NCBI RefSeq assembly: GCF_023159225.1
Contig: NC_063167.1
Coordinates: 18,045,360-18,109,359, forward strand
DNA length: 64,000 nucleotides
Source of the DNA: Perognathus longimembris pacificus
Lineage: Eukaryota > Chordata > Mammalia > Rodentia > Heteromyidae
Direction: 5' to 3'
Below are positions 43,901-58,453 of the stretch, piece by piece. Below the pieces are notes generated by a model. It was not told the DNA's origin and ran no database searches. It saw only the letters and a program-made list of their open reading frames with translations. Position 1 is the first letter of the stretch. Each line of letters begins with the position of its first letter. The translations under genes and the position numbers were made by a program.

Positions 43901-46900
43901 TTACTCACAGTGATTAAAGTTTTTGTCAATATTTTAAATGAAAAAAGAGTGTCAGGCACCTATTTCAGTTTAATCTCATCTGTGTCTAACCCCTGGGATC
44001 CTCACCACCCAGGTCTAATGGGAAAAGGTTGCGGTCGTCACATGGCTTCCTGTTTTTGGTCAGCCAAGGGCCACAAAGGTTCAAAGAGCCACGCATGGAA
44101 AGGTAACCCAAGGTCAGCAAATGGAACAGGCAGTCATCTTAGCCTCAAAGGATTCTTTTAATTAAAACATTGAGGTCTTTGTTAAATCTATGTTAAACAA
44201 TTGCATTACAGAGAAAAAAAACAACACAAACACATCATTAAACATATTTATAAAGTATTAAAACAAGTAATTTGTCATTTAGTAAAAATTAAACATTATC
44301 AAAGACGTTTATTTGCAATTCTACATTTAAAAGATACAAAATTTATCAAAGCAATGGTTTATAAACATTAGCATATTTAAATATAACATTAATTACTTTG
44401 AAAATTAGCATGTAATAACAAAGGCACATCATTGACACAAATATTGCCCTTTAAATGCTTACTGCGTCCAGAACCGTAACTGCCATCTCGCCTTGGGCCA
44501 CGGGCATGCTCAACAATTACTCTTTCACCACAAAGGTCTTTGCCATTGAGTTCATAAACAGCATCATCTGCATCACGCAGATCATCAAACTCCACAAAAC
44601 CATACCTATAAGAGAGCAAACAAAATCCCAATTGGCACCCTTTCGAGATTTAGGTTCTCTAACATTTAAGAGAAATCAATGAGGTTCATGCTTAGCACAG
44701 ATTAGCTAGGGTATGCAAACTAAGGGCCAGCTTTCTGGAACTGCTTTACTTCATGCCAAGAGGCGTTATAAGACTTCTGTGAGAAGACCCTTGCTTTCTA
44801 GCAGGGTGCAGGCTATCTAAATTTTGATCCCTAAGTGGTTGGAAGCATCTGAAACCACTTCTGCAGATGCGTGGTTTAAGATACACTATTAGAAAGCCCC
44901 ACAAGACCAAGTATTTGCAGTTGCTCTTTCAACATATTATATAAAAGCTATTTTTTAGCTCTGAAAGTGGTTATCTTAAGACAATAATCAGTCCTACATT
45001 CAGTCACGATTGTACTACTAAAATCATACTTGGAGTAACACCAAAGGTAAAAATCAGTCTGTTAAAGCTCTTCTGTAAGAGAAAAAAAGCTCCTGTTTTT
45101 CTACTCAAATTACTCTCTGGTGGCTCACGTCTATAATCCTAGATACTCAGGAGGCTGAGATCTGAGCATTGTGGTTTGAAGCCAGCCTGGGCAGGAAAGA
45201 CTGTGAGACTCATCTCCCAACTAGTGACCAGAAAACCAGAAGTGGAGCTGTGGCTCAAAGTGGCAAGCCTTGAGCAAAAAGAGCTGAGACAGCACCCAGG
45301 CTCTGAGTTCAAGCCCCATGACAGACAAAAACCAAAAACCAAAACTAAATCTGGAGCTATGGAATTTCAAACTCAATTCCTTGAAGTTTTGAATAGGCTG
45401 AACCTACATACAACTATACAAACTTCTTTACAAAGCATTGCCAGGAATTTTCTAGCAGAGGTGATGGTTTACCACATATGGGGAAAACCCCCTCAAATCC
45501 TACTAACTCCTACTAAAGAGAGTATAAGCAAAGCACAAAGTTTACAAGATACTGGAGTCTCTTAACTCCCATTCCCTGCATGAGAAATATTTTTTTTTTT
45601 TTTTCCTGACTTCAACCCTGTTATATACCCTGGCGGGGGTGGGAGAGTTACAGGTTAAATAATCACCTTGTAAATTATGTTACCAACAAATACTTGGTTT
45701 GGTCTAACAGCTATTTTAAAAAGCCTATCATTGTGATTATATATGATTATTACTTCTGGTAGTACTGGGGTTTTAAACTCAGGTCTCCAGCTTGATTGGC
45801 TTTCTTGCTCAGGTCAGCTCTATGCCACTTGAGCCATACCTTCAGCCTAGCTTTTTGCTGGTCATTTTAGAAATGGAGTGTCACACTTTTTTTGGCCTGG
45901 GCTGACTTTGGATCACAGTCCTCTAGATCTTAGCCTCCTGAGTAAGAAGGATTACAGTTGACCAACTAGTGTCTGTAATCAAAATCATTTACTGATCCTA
46001 CCTAATCGTAAAAGGAAGGTACAAGCAATTTCTTTACTCTGACAAGTGTGCAGAGGTAAGAAGTGTTCCTCTTCATGTAAACATATTGACACTAGATACA
46101 GTACTTGCCAGTGGTTCATTCTGCCTGCTACTGACAACATGACTTTAGTCTTTTTTTTCCCTTTTGAAACAAGGATTAACTGCAGACTGCAATCTCATGT
46201 CAGTAAGCTACCTGAGTGCTCAGATTACAGATGTGCACCACCATGCTTGACTAGTGAAGTTTCTTGAGCATGCAATATTTATACTCAGTACATGTTGACA
46301 GAACTCAGATCACTGTCTCCTTTACTAGAGTTCTTTTCCTATAAGAGTCTCTCAAGGTGACAAGGTTATAGTCCTAGAGGGTTCTTTGTGCTAAAATGAC
46401 TGAGTGGCCTGTAGACTTTTTAGTCACTGAATCTCAAACTCTACACACACTTGATTATCTAATAGAAGTCCTTTGCAGAAACAGTTCAGAAGTCCCTTGG
46501 CCCAATTTATGAGCTGTGAAGTATCTTTAAAACAGTTTCATGATTCCATAGGCCAGAACTGTGGAAAACTTTGAGAATGATTTTGAACATGGACAAGGTA
46601 TCTGGAAAAGGTAAGTAAAATGTCTCCAAACCACTCTTGCTCTGTTATTTCCAGAGATAAAAAAAAAAAAATTAAGGGGGAGGAATGTGGCTTAGTGGTA
46701 GAATGCTCGCCTAGCATGCATGAAGTCCCGGGTTCGATTCCTCAGCACCACATAAACAGAAAGAGCCAGAAGTGGCACTGTGGCTCATGTGCTTGCCTTG
46801 AGCAAAAAAGAAGCCAAGAACAGTGCTTAGGCCCTGAGTTCAAGCCCCAAGACTGGCAAAAAAAAAAAAAAAAAAATTAGCCAGGAGCTGGTGGCTCACG

Positions 46901-49900
46901 CCTGTAATCCTAGCTACTCAGGAGGCTGAGATCTGAGGATCACGGTTCACAGCGAGCCTACGCAGGAAAGTTCGTGAAAGTCTTATCTCCAATTAGCCAT
47001 CAGAAAACTGGAAGTGGTGCTGTGGCTCAAGTAGGAGAGTGCTAGGCTTGACCTGAAGAGCTCAGGGACAGTGCTCAGGCCCAGAGTTCAAGCCCCATGA
47101 CCGACAAAACAAACAAACAAAACAACCCCCCCAAACAAACAAAAAAAACCCTAAAATTTAAGAAGCAAAATCTAACTACTTTACTTTGGCTTATTTTTGG
47201 TCTGCTATGTGATCTATTTAGGTAGATCATAAATACCAAAAAGAAAAAGAAGAAAAAAATGTAAGTGGCAAGACTACAGTTGGGTAGTTCTGTCCATAGT
47301 ATCACTGCGCTCAGCACCATGTGACACCAAGTTGAGTGAAACACTGAACATGGAATGGACACGATGAAATGGCCTTTCTCCCTAACGGAACCCAGAACTC
47401 ATGTAGTATGGGGTCAGAACAGCACAGTTGAAGGTTGTAAGAAGCAGGGATGCCAGAATGCAAGACCACTAAGCTCTGAGGGGCAACTGCGGGGAAAGCT
47501 AGTTTTTGCAGATGCTTCTGCCAGACTCAGATCTTTCTGTTCCAGGCTGAAAGGCAGAATTCACCCTGATTTTCAGGAAAAGTACTAATACACAGACATA
47601 TCAATCTCTATAAGCTGAGGCTAAAGTAGGGCATAACTTGTGGCTAACACTTTCCTGAATTGTAGGGACAAAGGTGATGCCAGAGGAAAATGGTCCCTAC
47701 TACCTTTCTCTAATACTTGTTTCTGAGAAGTTCCAACAAATGGGACACAGTAGCTAAGGTAGGGATAATCCAAGTTGCTTTATTGAAATAGCTGACTTAA
47801 AGGCCAAACTTATTTCATAGAAAAAAATTTGGGTACTCCTCTGTGAAAAGCTGTAAAACCTACAGAATTTTAATGTCAAAGTCCAATTCAAGGATCAAAT
47901 CAGGTATCTGATGATTATCACTTCTCTCTGTCACTGGCATGCCGAATAGGTATAGAGGAAGGAAATAGCAACTCTAGTACAAGAAACTATACCTGAGAAG
48001 AGACTCTTATTTTCAGAATAAAGCTAACAGCAGGTAAGTGTGTTGTTGCTTCTAACAAATTACTATTTACTTAGGTCTGCTTTCCTTGAATAATTCTAAC
48101 GAACAGGTCATCCAAGTAAGGCAGGAAGACCAGATTGATAATAACAAATATCAGCTAGTATTACTAAGTAACTTCTTATTTCAGACAATGTTATTACCTT
48201 ATTTAATATTTGTAGTACACAAGAGCCAGGAACTATTGTCCCCATCTCATAGATGAGAAACTGAGATATAAAGAACTTGCATAAGAAACCCAGCAGAGCT
48301 GGCATTCAAAGTCTGTCTGAAATCAGAATTCATAACCCTTAAGACAAGAGCCACAAGCACAGCCTGGGCTCTCATCCTGGTTCTGTGAGAAACTAATGTT
48401 AAGAACAGTGTATTTAATGTTAAGAATCATTTTACTTCTTTGGGTAGTTTACTTGCAAATGAAAGAGCTATAACACATATCTCAAAGGTTTCTTCTAACA
48501 CCCAAAGCATGGCAGATAAACAATACAATTTATACTACTTTGGCTTAAGAAGAGATTTGTGTGGGGGTGGGGTGGGGTGGGTATTGGGCTTGAATTTAAG
48601 GCCTGGGTGCCGACCCTTAGTTTTTTCACTCAGGGCTGGCAGTCTGAGTGCAGTTTAGTATCTAGCATTTTGGTGGTTAGAGATCAGAGTCATATGGACT
48701 TTTCTGCCCTGGCTGGTTTCAAACTGTGATTCTTGGATCTCAGCCTTCTGACTGGGTGGCTAAGATTATAAGAATGAACCACTAGCACACATTAAGGATG
48801 GATAAACTCCAAAATTTGGCTGGCCGGGCAAAAAGGTACTGGGATGAACTTATTTTTATCATGTACTATGGCCTCAGTATTTGATTTAAGCATTTTAATA
48901 GTCCTCGAATTGAATTTTAGTTCCTTCAGGAATTAAAGCTCTTTCTGGTAACTAATACCAGAGTCCTGTAGAAAAATCAACTTAAACACCCCTTTAATGC
49001 TTTATAGCAAACTAAGATGCAACTAGCCTTTTTTCTCAAGAACTAGTCTCTTTTGAAACTTTTGTCAAAGCACGGGAGCAGTGGGACAAAATGCATACAT
49101 GGATGTATATACATGATTAGATGCATGAATACAGATCTCTGGAGGGACCTGTGAGCTAGACTCCCAAAATACAACCCGAGAGCTAAACATCTCTAACGTT
49201 AAGACACCTTTCCTTTCTCTACTCTATTAAAAACAATGCCTTTTAAAAAAATAATACTAGTATTAGAAGAGAATGAAGGAATTAAAGAATGAATCTAAGA
49301 AAAATTTGTAAAGCCCCTATACAGTTGGATTGATCAAACCAAACCAAACCAAACTTCAAAACAAAAGCCCCCCAAGCATGCCTCAAGCTTATTCTCAGAT
49401 GACAGTCTTCCCAGCTTTCTCCATATGACAGAAAGCAGGACACACTTTTGTTTCAACAGCAACAACAACCCCCCACCCGGTTATTGTTATTGCCTCTCCC
49501 CAAAGTGTTTTATCTGGTCCTGCTGTCCTGCTCTCAGGACAAATTTAAGAGAGAGGGGAAAAGTAAGTTGCTGCCACTTTCCTCATTAAAAAAAGAAAGA
49601 AAGCATCATGATTCTGACCAAGTCAAGACAGGTACCTGGACATTACAAAGTGAAAACCATGTTGAATTCTGTGGGTTATCCTTGCTCCTTCTTTTTTGGG
49701 GGTGTTACTGGGGTTTAACTCAGGGTGCCTTGTGTTTGCTAGATAGCTCTACTGCCGGGCCACCTCCAGCCCCCTTTTGAGCTGGTCTTTTGTGTATGCT
49801 GGTATTGGAACTTGAACTCAGGCTCTGTGCTTTTGCTTTACTTGAGCCACAACTACACTTCTGGCAAAATTTTTGCTGGTTAAGTAGAGATAAAAGAGTC

Positions 49901-52900
49901 TCACAATCTTTCTTGCTGAGGATGGCTTTGAACTGCAATTCTCAGATCTTAGCCTCCTGAAAGTTAGGATTATAGTTGTGAGGTACCAGTACCAGGCTTG
50001 AGCTGGTTATTTTTAAAATATGGTCCGTCTGCCCAGGGGCCTGTGCCATGATCCATCGATGTCAGGCTTCCTGTAATAGCTAGAATAACAGACACACGCT
50101 ACCACGTCTAGCTTACTTGAGGATCTTTCTACTGATACCCTCCCAGTCTCAGCACTGAGAGTTTAGAGTTTATGGTACATGGCACCAGAGTTTAATTTTT
50201 TGAAACAGGGTCTCACAATATAGCCCAGGTTGGCCTCTAATTCTTGATTCTCCTGCCTCTGACTTTTGGGAACTAGGATTACAGATGTGTGCCACTAAGC
50301 CTGGCTTTAGTCAGCTCTTATACTCCATGCAATGCTCTATTTTAGTCTTCCTCATGATGCCGCACTTGATACACTGTTCAGGCTATCTTATCAGTCAGAA
50401 CTCTGGCAAGGTACAAATGGAATGACATGTTTTCAAATCAAAGTACTCTAATACTTTAAGAAATGTTGTCACACTTCTTCATCCAAGAATTATCAGTCAA
50501 GCTCATATTGCTGCCAAACAGGTTCTCTGATACCCAACACAAATGGTCCCAACCACTAGGCCTGCACTCTCTTATGTTCTCCAGAAGAGGGTGCAGGGTT
50601 TACTCCACCCTCATCAGAATGGCTTTAAGGCACCAAAAGCCATTCTTTTAAACATCCTCACTGATCAAAGAAGAGGACAGGGCCACCTGAGCAGTGAGGG
50701 GAACGGCGTACTCTGGAAATGGGTTGATTGGTGGCTGACTGGGTATGGTGCGACTGAGGGGGTGTGTGTGTATAGGGAGTAGATATGAGGAGCAGGGAAA
50801 GCAAGCCTCCATGCGTGTGGCTGCGGTCACCCATCAACTGCTTACCGAGGGGCATGCCTTGGATGTTCTCTATAAGAAAAATGTGCCCCTTTCCACGGTG
50901 GATCTCTGCTCACCTTTGTCCTACAACTGTGCCACATGCTTTTCTTTGTATATGGACATGACAGTCCTCAGTCAACCATCAGCAGGATGTGAGTTTTGTT
51001 TTCCCAATGTGGTGAGCCATTCCCACATTCACTCATTTTTCTTGTAAGAACCGAACCTCTCCATGGCTGGTCAGGATTAGGGATGTTGCTGTAGCCAAGG
51101 AAAAATTTTCATCTGTTGAAGTTAACCCACGGGGTGGCTTGGACCCTCAATCTAGAGCCAGTAGCACTGTATTTTAAGGGCAGAGCCCTTAAATCTGCCC
51201 TGAAAGAAATGGCATTCAGTGAACAAGAATCAAAACAGCTTTCTTTCAAAGCACTCAAGTGTCAGTCCTATGTTTCAGCCAATTTGGTCATACAAGGTGA
51301 AAAAGGACACATTGGCAGGACAGTAATAAAAACAAACAGCAAGTGTTGCTGTATGCATAAAGTGCTCGGAAGCGTGCAGGACAAAGACAGTTCTGCATCT
51401 ACTTTGCAGGTGAGGCCAACTCAGAGATATGCTTGTGAATGATAACAGCGTGTCTGCCCCAATTTCACAAGGCTATGACATCCAGGGCACTAGTGGTCAG
51501 GCCCTCACAGTAGTATTAACCAGTGTCACGTTGACTGCTTGGGTTCAGTGATCAAGGTTGCAATCTGACTTGCCCAGTAACGGAATGGTGCTTGCAACCA
51601 TAGATGGAAGCTGCTAACACACGAGGAGGCTCCTGAGATCCTTTCCTATGCTGAGACAGGAAGGAGATTGCTCTGGGCTTTCTGCCCTCCCTCGCTGTAG
51701 TCTCAGAGGTGGGAGGGCCCTCAAGGCCACCCGGAGAAGGTGGATGACTTACCCGTGCTCACTGAGTGGCAGAGCTGGGGTGCGACTTCAGGGCTCACCA
51801 TTACCCAGCCTGGGGCTCTTTCACGTCGGCAAACTGGCAGTTCCCGCACACCATGAGCTCTCTGATTAGAGCTAGTGTGGATTCCTGGTCTGCAAACGGT
51901 TGGCCACAGCTCAGTCTGCACTTGATCTTTCCCCACCTTCAAAGAAGAAAACCTACCTCATGATTTCTCTTTTAGATCCTCTGACGATCTAATTTACTCC
52001 CAATGATCTTGAAAACACATCTGATTACTCCTCACTAGTTACCCACTGGATCTATTGCCAAGTTCTAAACTGCTTTTTGCTGGGTCTATCTGTTTGACAA
52101 TTTACATCATTCTAGACTAAAGCTATTTTTAGTCAACTGGTCTCTACACTGTGGCAGGGAAAGCCAGCTGCTAAATCATTCTTTTAAAACTTAAGGTCTA
52201 TAATTCTTAAATTACTCTTCTCTATACAAGTTGAATCATTTCAATTTTTCTCCTTCCTTAGGCTTGAGAATTATCTGACAGGAAGCCTCAGAAACTTGGC
52301 CTAACTCTAATAATTTTTAGTCCATTTTGTTTTACATGGCAACAATTTTGTGGCCCTTCAAGCCTAGCTATCCCTCCCCCCGAAGTTGTGGGGCATGAAC
52401 TCAGTGCCTGGGTGATGTCCCTGAGTTTTGCACTCAAGGCTAGTGCTCTACTACTTTGAGCCACAGCTCCATTTCTGTTTTTCTGGTAATTAATTAGTGG
52501 TAAGAGTCTTACTGACTTTCCTGCCTTTGCTGGCTTCAAACTGTGATCCTCAGATCTCAGCCTCCCAAGTAGCTAGGATTACAGGTGTGAGCCAGTAGTG
52601 CCTGGCTCATTTTTCTTCTATCTTCCCATTTAATTATGAGGTCTGCTGGGTATTTAAAAAGTGCCTGGCACATAGTAAATGATTTATCCAGAGTATTTCA
52701 CTCACTTCTCATAACAAGTGTGATGTATTATTATTTCCACTCACAATGACTGAGGCTCTTAAAGGCTAAGCAATTTGTTCAGTCAAGAAGTTCACCAGTG
52801 GTGGAGCTGGATTTGATTCTAGCTCTAAACCGTAAGTCCCAATGCCATTTAAAGGTTCTCCTCATGCACAGTCCTGAATATATATTTTTTTCACTTAATA

Positions 52901-55900
52901 AACACTGCTGCTTGATTTAATGATAATCTAACCTCAGATAAGACAGGTTGTAGTACAGTTTTTGACACAGCAGGGTGAAGTCTCCAGAGAAAAAAGAAAT
53001 TGATCTTGGGGCAGGTGAAGCACCTCTAAGCTGGGGGTATGTGACAACCAGGTTACTTTCACTCTTGTCTTTTGGTTCCCATTAGCCAGTGTCAGCCATC
53101 TGGTCCTTCCGAAAACATGTGTGGGTTCAGAACATAACAGACTAGAAGAATAGAGGAAAAATAAGATTATTCTATGCAATCCCCATTCTAGAGGTCCCAC
53201 ATAAACCCCTGAAGCCTGTCTGTGGTTCTAAGGATTGGCAAAAATCAGACCAGCACAAAATTAGATGGGCCTAGCTGACATGATGTTCATTCCTAGATAT
53301 AAACGGACACTAACAATATAATGTATTGAAAGATAAATTTACTTCTGTAACTAATGGTGACTGGGACCAAAATGTAAACATGAATAGTGGGAGAAAAAAA
53401 ATGTGCCAGAAGTATTGGAACATTTTACAGAATTTCAACTAGGTGATCATAGCAGCAATTGGATGATACACATCTAAGATCTCATTTAACTTTTTTTTTT
53501 TGGTGCCAGTACTGGGGCTTAAACTCAGGACCCTGTGCTCCTGCTTGGCTTTTTCACTCACAGCTGACACTCTTCTACTTGAGAAACATCTCCAATCTCA
53601 TGGACTTTTCTGCCTTGGCTGGCTTTGAACCTCAGTGTTCAGATTTCAGCATTCTGAGTAGCTAGATTACAGGTGTGGGCCAATGGCACCTGGCCTAATT
53701 TAACTTTGAAAAATTCCAAACCATGAACATGATTACTCCATGCCACTTTCCTTCTTCAAGTTCCTTTGTAATAACTACCCCTATTTTTTAATGTCTTACT
53801 ACATATCAAGCATTACGCTAAGAGACTTACATATTACATCATACAACTTTCACAACTCTGCGATTTCCTGATACCTCAATACATGAAGAACTAAGACTTG
53901 GAGCAGCTGGTTAACTTAGTAATACTAGGATTCTTCAAACTCACACACTAAGTCCTACACTCCATTGTCATGTTGCTATGTTCTATACACCAACTCGAAG
54001 TAGTCTGTAACACTAGTTTGAGAAACATGAACTCTAGGGGCACAGAAAATTAGTTTCATCAGGATGTTTACATTTATTCTCTACTAATCTACTAGTGGAA
54101 CTAAACCTATAAATGAACTATCAAAATTTTAACAATAGTCCATGCAAAGGTAACACCATTAAGAAACTTGTATTCCAAGTGGACATAACTGCTGCAACAT
54201 TCCACTTTATATGTAAAGAAATGTGGAACTGTGATTTTTAAAATGGTATAGCAAGTAGTTATTTTATTAGCATTTTCTTTGTTAAAAAGAGACCTAAGGG
54301 GCTGGGAATATGGCCTAGTGATAAGAGTGCTTGCCTCCTATACATGAAACCCTGGGTTTGATTCTTCAGCACCACATATACAGAAAAGGCCAGAAGTGGT
54401 GCTGTCGCTCAAGTTGAAGAGTGCTAGCCTTGAGCAAAAAGAAGCCAGGGACAGTGCTCAGGCCTCAGGCCCTGAGTTCAAGCACCAGGACTGGCCAAAA
54501 AAAAAAAAAAAAAAGCCTAAAATATACACTAGTTGGTGTATAATAAAGAGCAATGAAATTCTGGGGAAAAAACCATGTATCCTATATTAATAAGAACATA
54601 AACATACACAACATGTTGGCTGGAAAATTACACCCAAAACCCTTCTTTCTCAAACCAACTTATACTTTAGGCATGACGTGCCCTTCAAAGGCCATATGTT
54701 GAAGACTTGGTCCCCAGCTGGCAGGGGTCATTGAGATGTGATTGGTTCATGAGGGTCCTGATCCACTCCTGGATCCATTTACTGACAGAGCCATAATTTG
54801 ACAGCATTATGTAGTAGTAGTGGAAACTTTCAGAGGTGTTGCTGAGTTGGAGGAAGTAGGTCCCTGGAGGCGTGGATCTTGTCCCTGGCCCCCTTTTCCT
54901 ATCCATAGGTCCACAGCAATGGAGTAAGCAAGCCATGGACCGAAACCTTTATCTACTATGAGCCAGTATAAATCTTTTCTCCTCTTAACTGATCTGCTTA
55001 GGTCAATGAAAATCGACCAATACATGGAGTAAAACATTTGTTGAAAAAAAAATCCAAACGAGGAAGAAATAACCAAAATCAAGCCCATGGTATTGAGTCC
55101 ACATTGTACTATATAGCTCATCTCGAAAGGAATATTCAAATACTGGTGGAAAAACCCCCCAGAAACAATTATCCTAAAAACTAAGTCCCCCCCCCAAAAA
55201 AAGGTAGGTAGAGGACAATCTATTATCAGATTTACACTTAGTACTACCCTGTAACTGCTCTAAAAGCCTTTGTACAACTTGCTTAAATCATCCAAAACAT
55301 TTCAAAAATTAACTAAGAGGACTCTGAGTTTGGTCCCCAGATCTACTCCTCCAGGATCCCAAAAAGACTGTCTGCTAAACAATTTCACTTTTACTAGTTT
55401 GCCACCATATTTGTATCATATAAAATGGAATCACCTTGAAAGCAATATACTTGTAAATAGTTTGTGGATCCAAGAAGCATAATTGGAACTGCCATAACAA
55501 AATACAGTTACTATGTTTTAAACTCAACATGGCTACATTCTTTAAAGGGGAAAGGACACATAATCTCTCATGTACATTTCAATTTTCTGACTCTTACTAA
55601 CACAAAGGGTAAGTGAAATGAAAAAGTCTCACCCTGAAAAGGAGTTAAAAGTGTACCACAGCTGATACCACACTAAATCTCATGAAGACTGAAGTACAAA
55701 CCAAGAACAACCTTAAAGAACTTAAGATATGAAAGCCACACTGATTCAGAATACAATTTTGGGATAAAAAAGAACTATAGTTGCCAGGTGCCAGTGGCTC
55801 ATGTATGCATGAGCCACTATAATCCTAGTGACCCAGGAGGCTGAGATCTGAGGAATGTGATTCAAATACAGCCTGGGCAGGAAAGTGTGTTAAGACTCTT

Positions 55901-58414
55901 ATCTTCAGTTAACCACCAGAAAACTGGAAGTGGTACTGATACTCCTACTAACCGATATCAAGACTAATACTCAGCAAACAGCATAACCCAATTCCACACC
56001 AAAGCTACAAAGGCAGTTCACACTCACATCTAAAACAAGAGCAGGTTGCCAGGTGTTAAAGTCACATAAAGATTATGCCTCTGGGACCATCCTGGCTGTT
56101 CACACATCCTCTTAAACTGCTTCTGAGCAGCAGTGTTTTCTTCTTTAAGTTTGGCTAAAGACACCACTCCCCATGTTACTTATTGGCGATGAATTTTCCC
56201 TGAAATTGGCCAGTTCACCATTTTAATGACCTTTTCTAATCGCCATTTATTCCTGCAGGTTGATTTCGAAGCTCCAACCTTTGTTCTTCTTCCTTTCTAA
56301 GACTTGGAAGTCCTCTGATCATGAAGGTCCTATGTGGCATATAGACACCTAAAGACATGGTTGGGGACTGGAAGAATGATAGCAACCGTCTTAAGTGTTT
56401 CTTCAAATATCACCTGTAGTTCAGACCTCTAACATGGATGTCCTGCAGCGCCTTTCCTCAAAATATGGACATGCAAATTTGGAGCACAATCTGACCATGT
56501 ACCTTAGGATGCTCTAGGACAAGAAACCCTAGGAATTCAGAGAATGTGTGCTGGGGCACATTCTAACCCCAGTTAACCCCAAGGCCACCACCACCTTACA
56601 AAGGTGGAAGAGAATCACTCCAGCAGTCACAATGCATTCCAAGGCCAACAATAAAGAAGGGACCATGTTGTGTCACTTCTAGCAGTAACTTGTCAGCTTG
56701 ATGGAAGGAAGCCTTGGGAGGCACTATCTGCTGAACAGGCTAAGTGGCCCAAACTACTCTCTCACACAGGTGCTGAAAGGGTAGAACTCATCCATCTGGA
56801 AGGGATCAAAACCATCACAATCATAGCATAAGTGAAGTTCTGACTGCCAATGTCAATGCTATTGGTGGGATATGAATAAAAATATTCTACAGTTTCCATA
56901 GCTGTCAACAATGCATTTTGTAACCTTGAGCCCATTACTTAATCACTCAAGCCTGTTTCCCCATATGCACAAACTGGGGCCACTTGTCTGTAAAGTGATT
57001 TGATATAGCCAGTTGAAAAATGAAGTATACAAATGCATGTTATTAATATAGTTTCTGCATTTTAGGATTTCAGTGGTAGCTTACACTTTTTTTTTTTTTT
57101 GCCAGTCCTGGGGCTTGGACTCAGGACCTGAGTGCTGTCCCTGGCTTTTTTTTTTTCTTTGCTCAAGATTAGCATTCTGCCAGTTGAGCCACAGCACCAC
57201 TTCTGGCCTTTTCTGTTTATGTGGTGCTGAGGAATTGAACCTAGGGCTTCCTGCATGCTAGGCAAGCACTCTGCCGCTAAGCCACACTCCCAGCCACACA
57301 TTTATAATTACCAATGCCAATAGTATTCTCAGATGCATGCAGCACCTTTTTTCCGAGTAGCTCCAAGTACAATTTTTCTGTTCAGATTACCTAGATAAAG
57401 CCAAACCCTATCAACCAGTCTATATTTTGTTCTCTGTGTTTGTATTCTTTCCCTCTTCCACTTCTGTCTCCCTTCCTTTTTCTTTGTGCCTATACCAGGG
57501 CTTGAACTCAGGACTTTGTGCTTTTGCTTGTCTTCCTAACTCAAGGCTGATGCTGTACCACTTGAGCCATACCTCCACTACTGGCTTTTTGTTGGCTAAC
57601 TGGAGATGAGAGTCTCACACACTTTCTTGCTGAACTGGTTTCAAATCTAGATTCTAAGATCTCAGCCTCCTGAGTAGTTAACACTACATGTGTGATCCAT
57701 CAGTATTGGCTCACATATTCTTTTAAATAAACAAAACCAAACCAAAAATAATCTCAAAACTTATAATCCTAGTTGAAAATTCTGAAAAATAGAATTTCTA
57801 AATATGGCAAGTGAAAAAAAATTGCTAGGAAATAATGGAAACCAAGAGCTAGAAAAACACATTGAGAATGTATATAATGTGCTTCTATTCTGAAAGGCCA
57901 CTTTCAGGAATCTGCCCAAAGGAAAAGTGCACAGAGTGCACAAAGATTTACATAAAAAATTCATCACTGTTCTATAGGCATAAGATAATGAAAACTCAAA
58001 AATAATCTAAATGTCTTTCAACAGGGTTTTAAAAATGTACCTTAAATAGCATTTATATGAGAACTCTTACATATCCATTAAAAAGCAGATTATAGATGCT
58101 GCAGATATAGGTCAATAGAGCACTTGCATGAGGCCTTGGGTTTGATCCTCAGCACCACAAGAAAAAAAAAAAAAGACAAAAGATAGAAATCTTGGGAGAT
58201 GGAAGACATCTTTCTTTCTGCCAGTGCTGGGGCTTGGGACTCAGGCCTGAGCACTGTCCTTGGCTTCTTTTTGCTCAAGGCTAGCACTCTACCACTTGAG
58301 CCACAGTACCACTTCTGGCTTTTCCTATATACGTGGTGCTGAGGAATCGAACTCAGGGCAAGCATTCTACCACTAGGTCATATTCCCAGCCCTGGAAGAT
58401 ATCTTTCTGACAAA

Positions 58415-58453
<39 letters not shown>

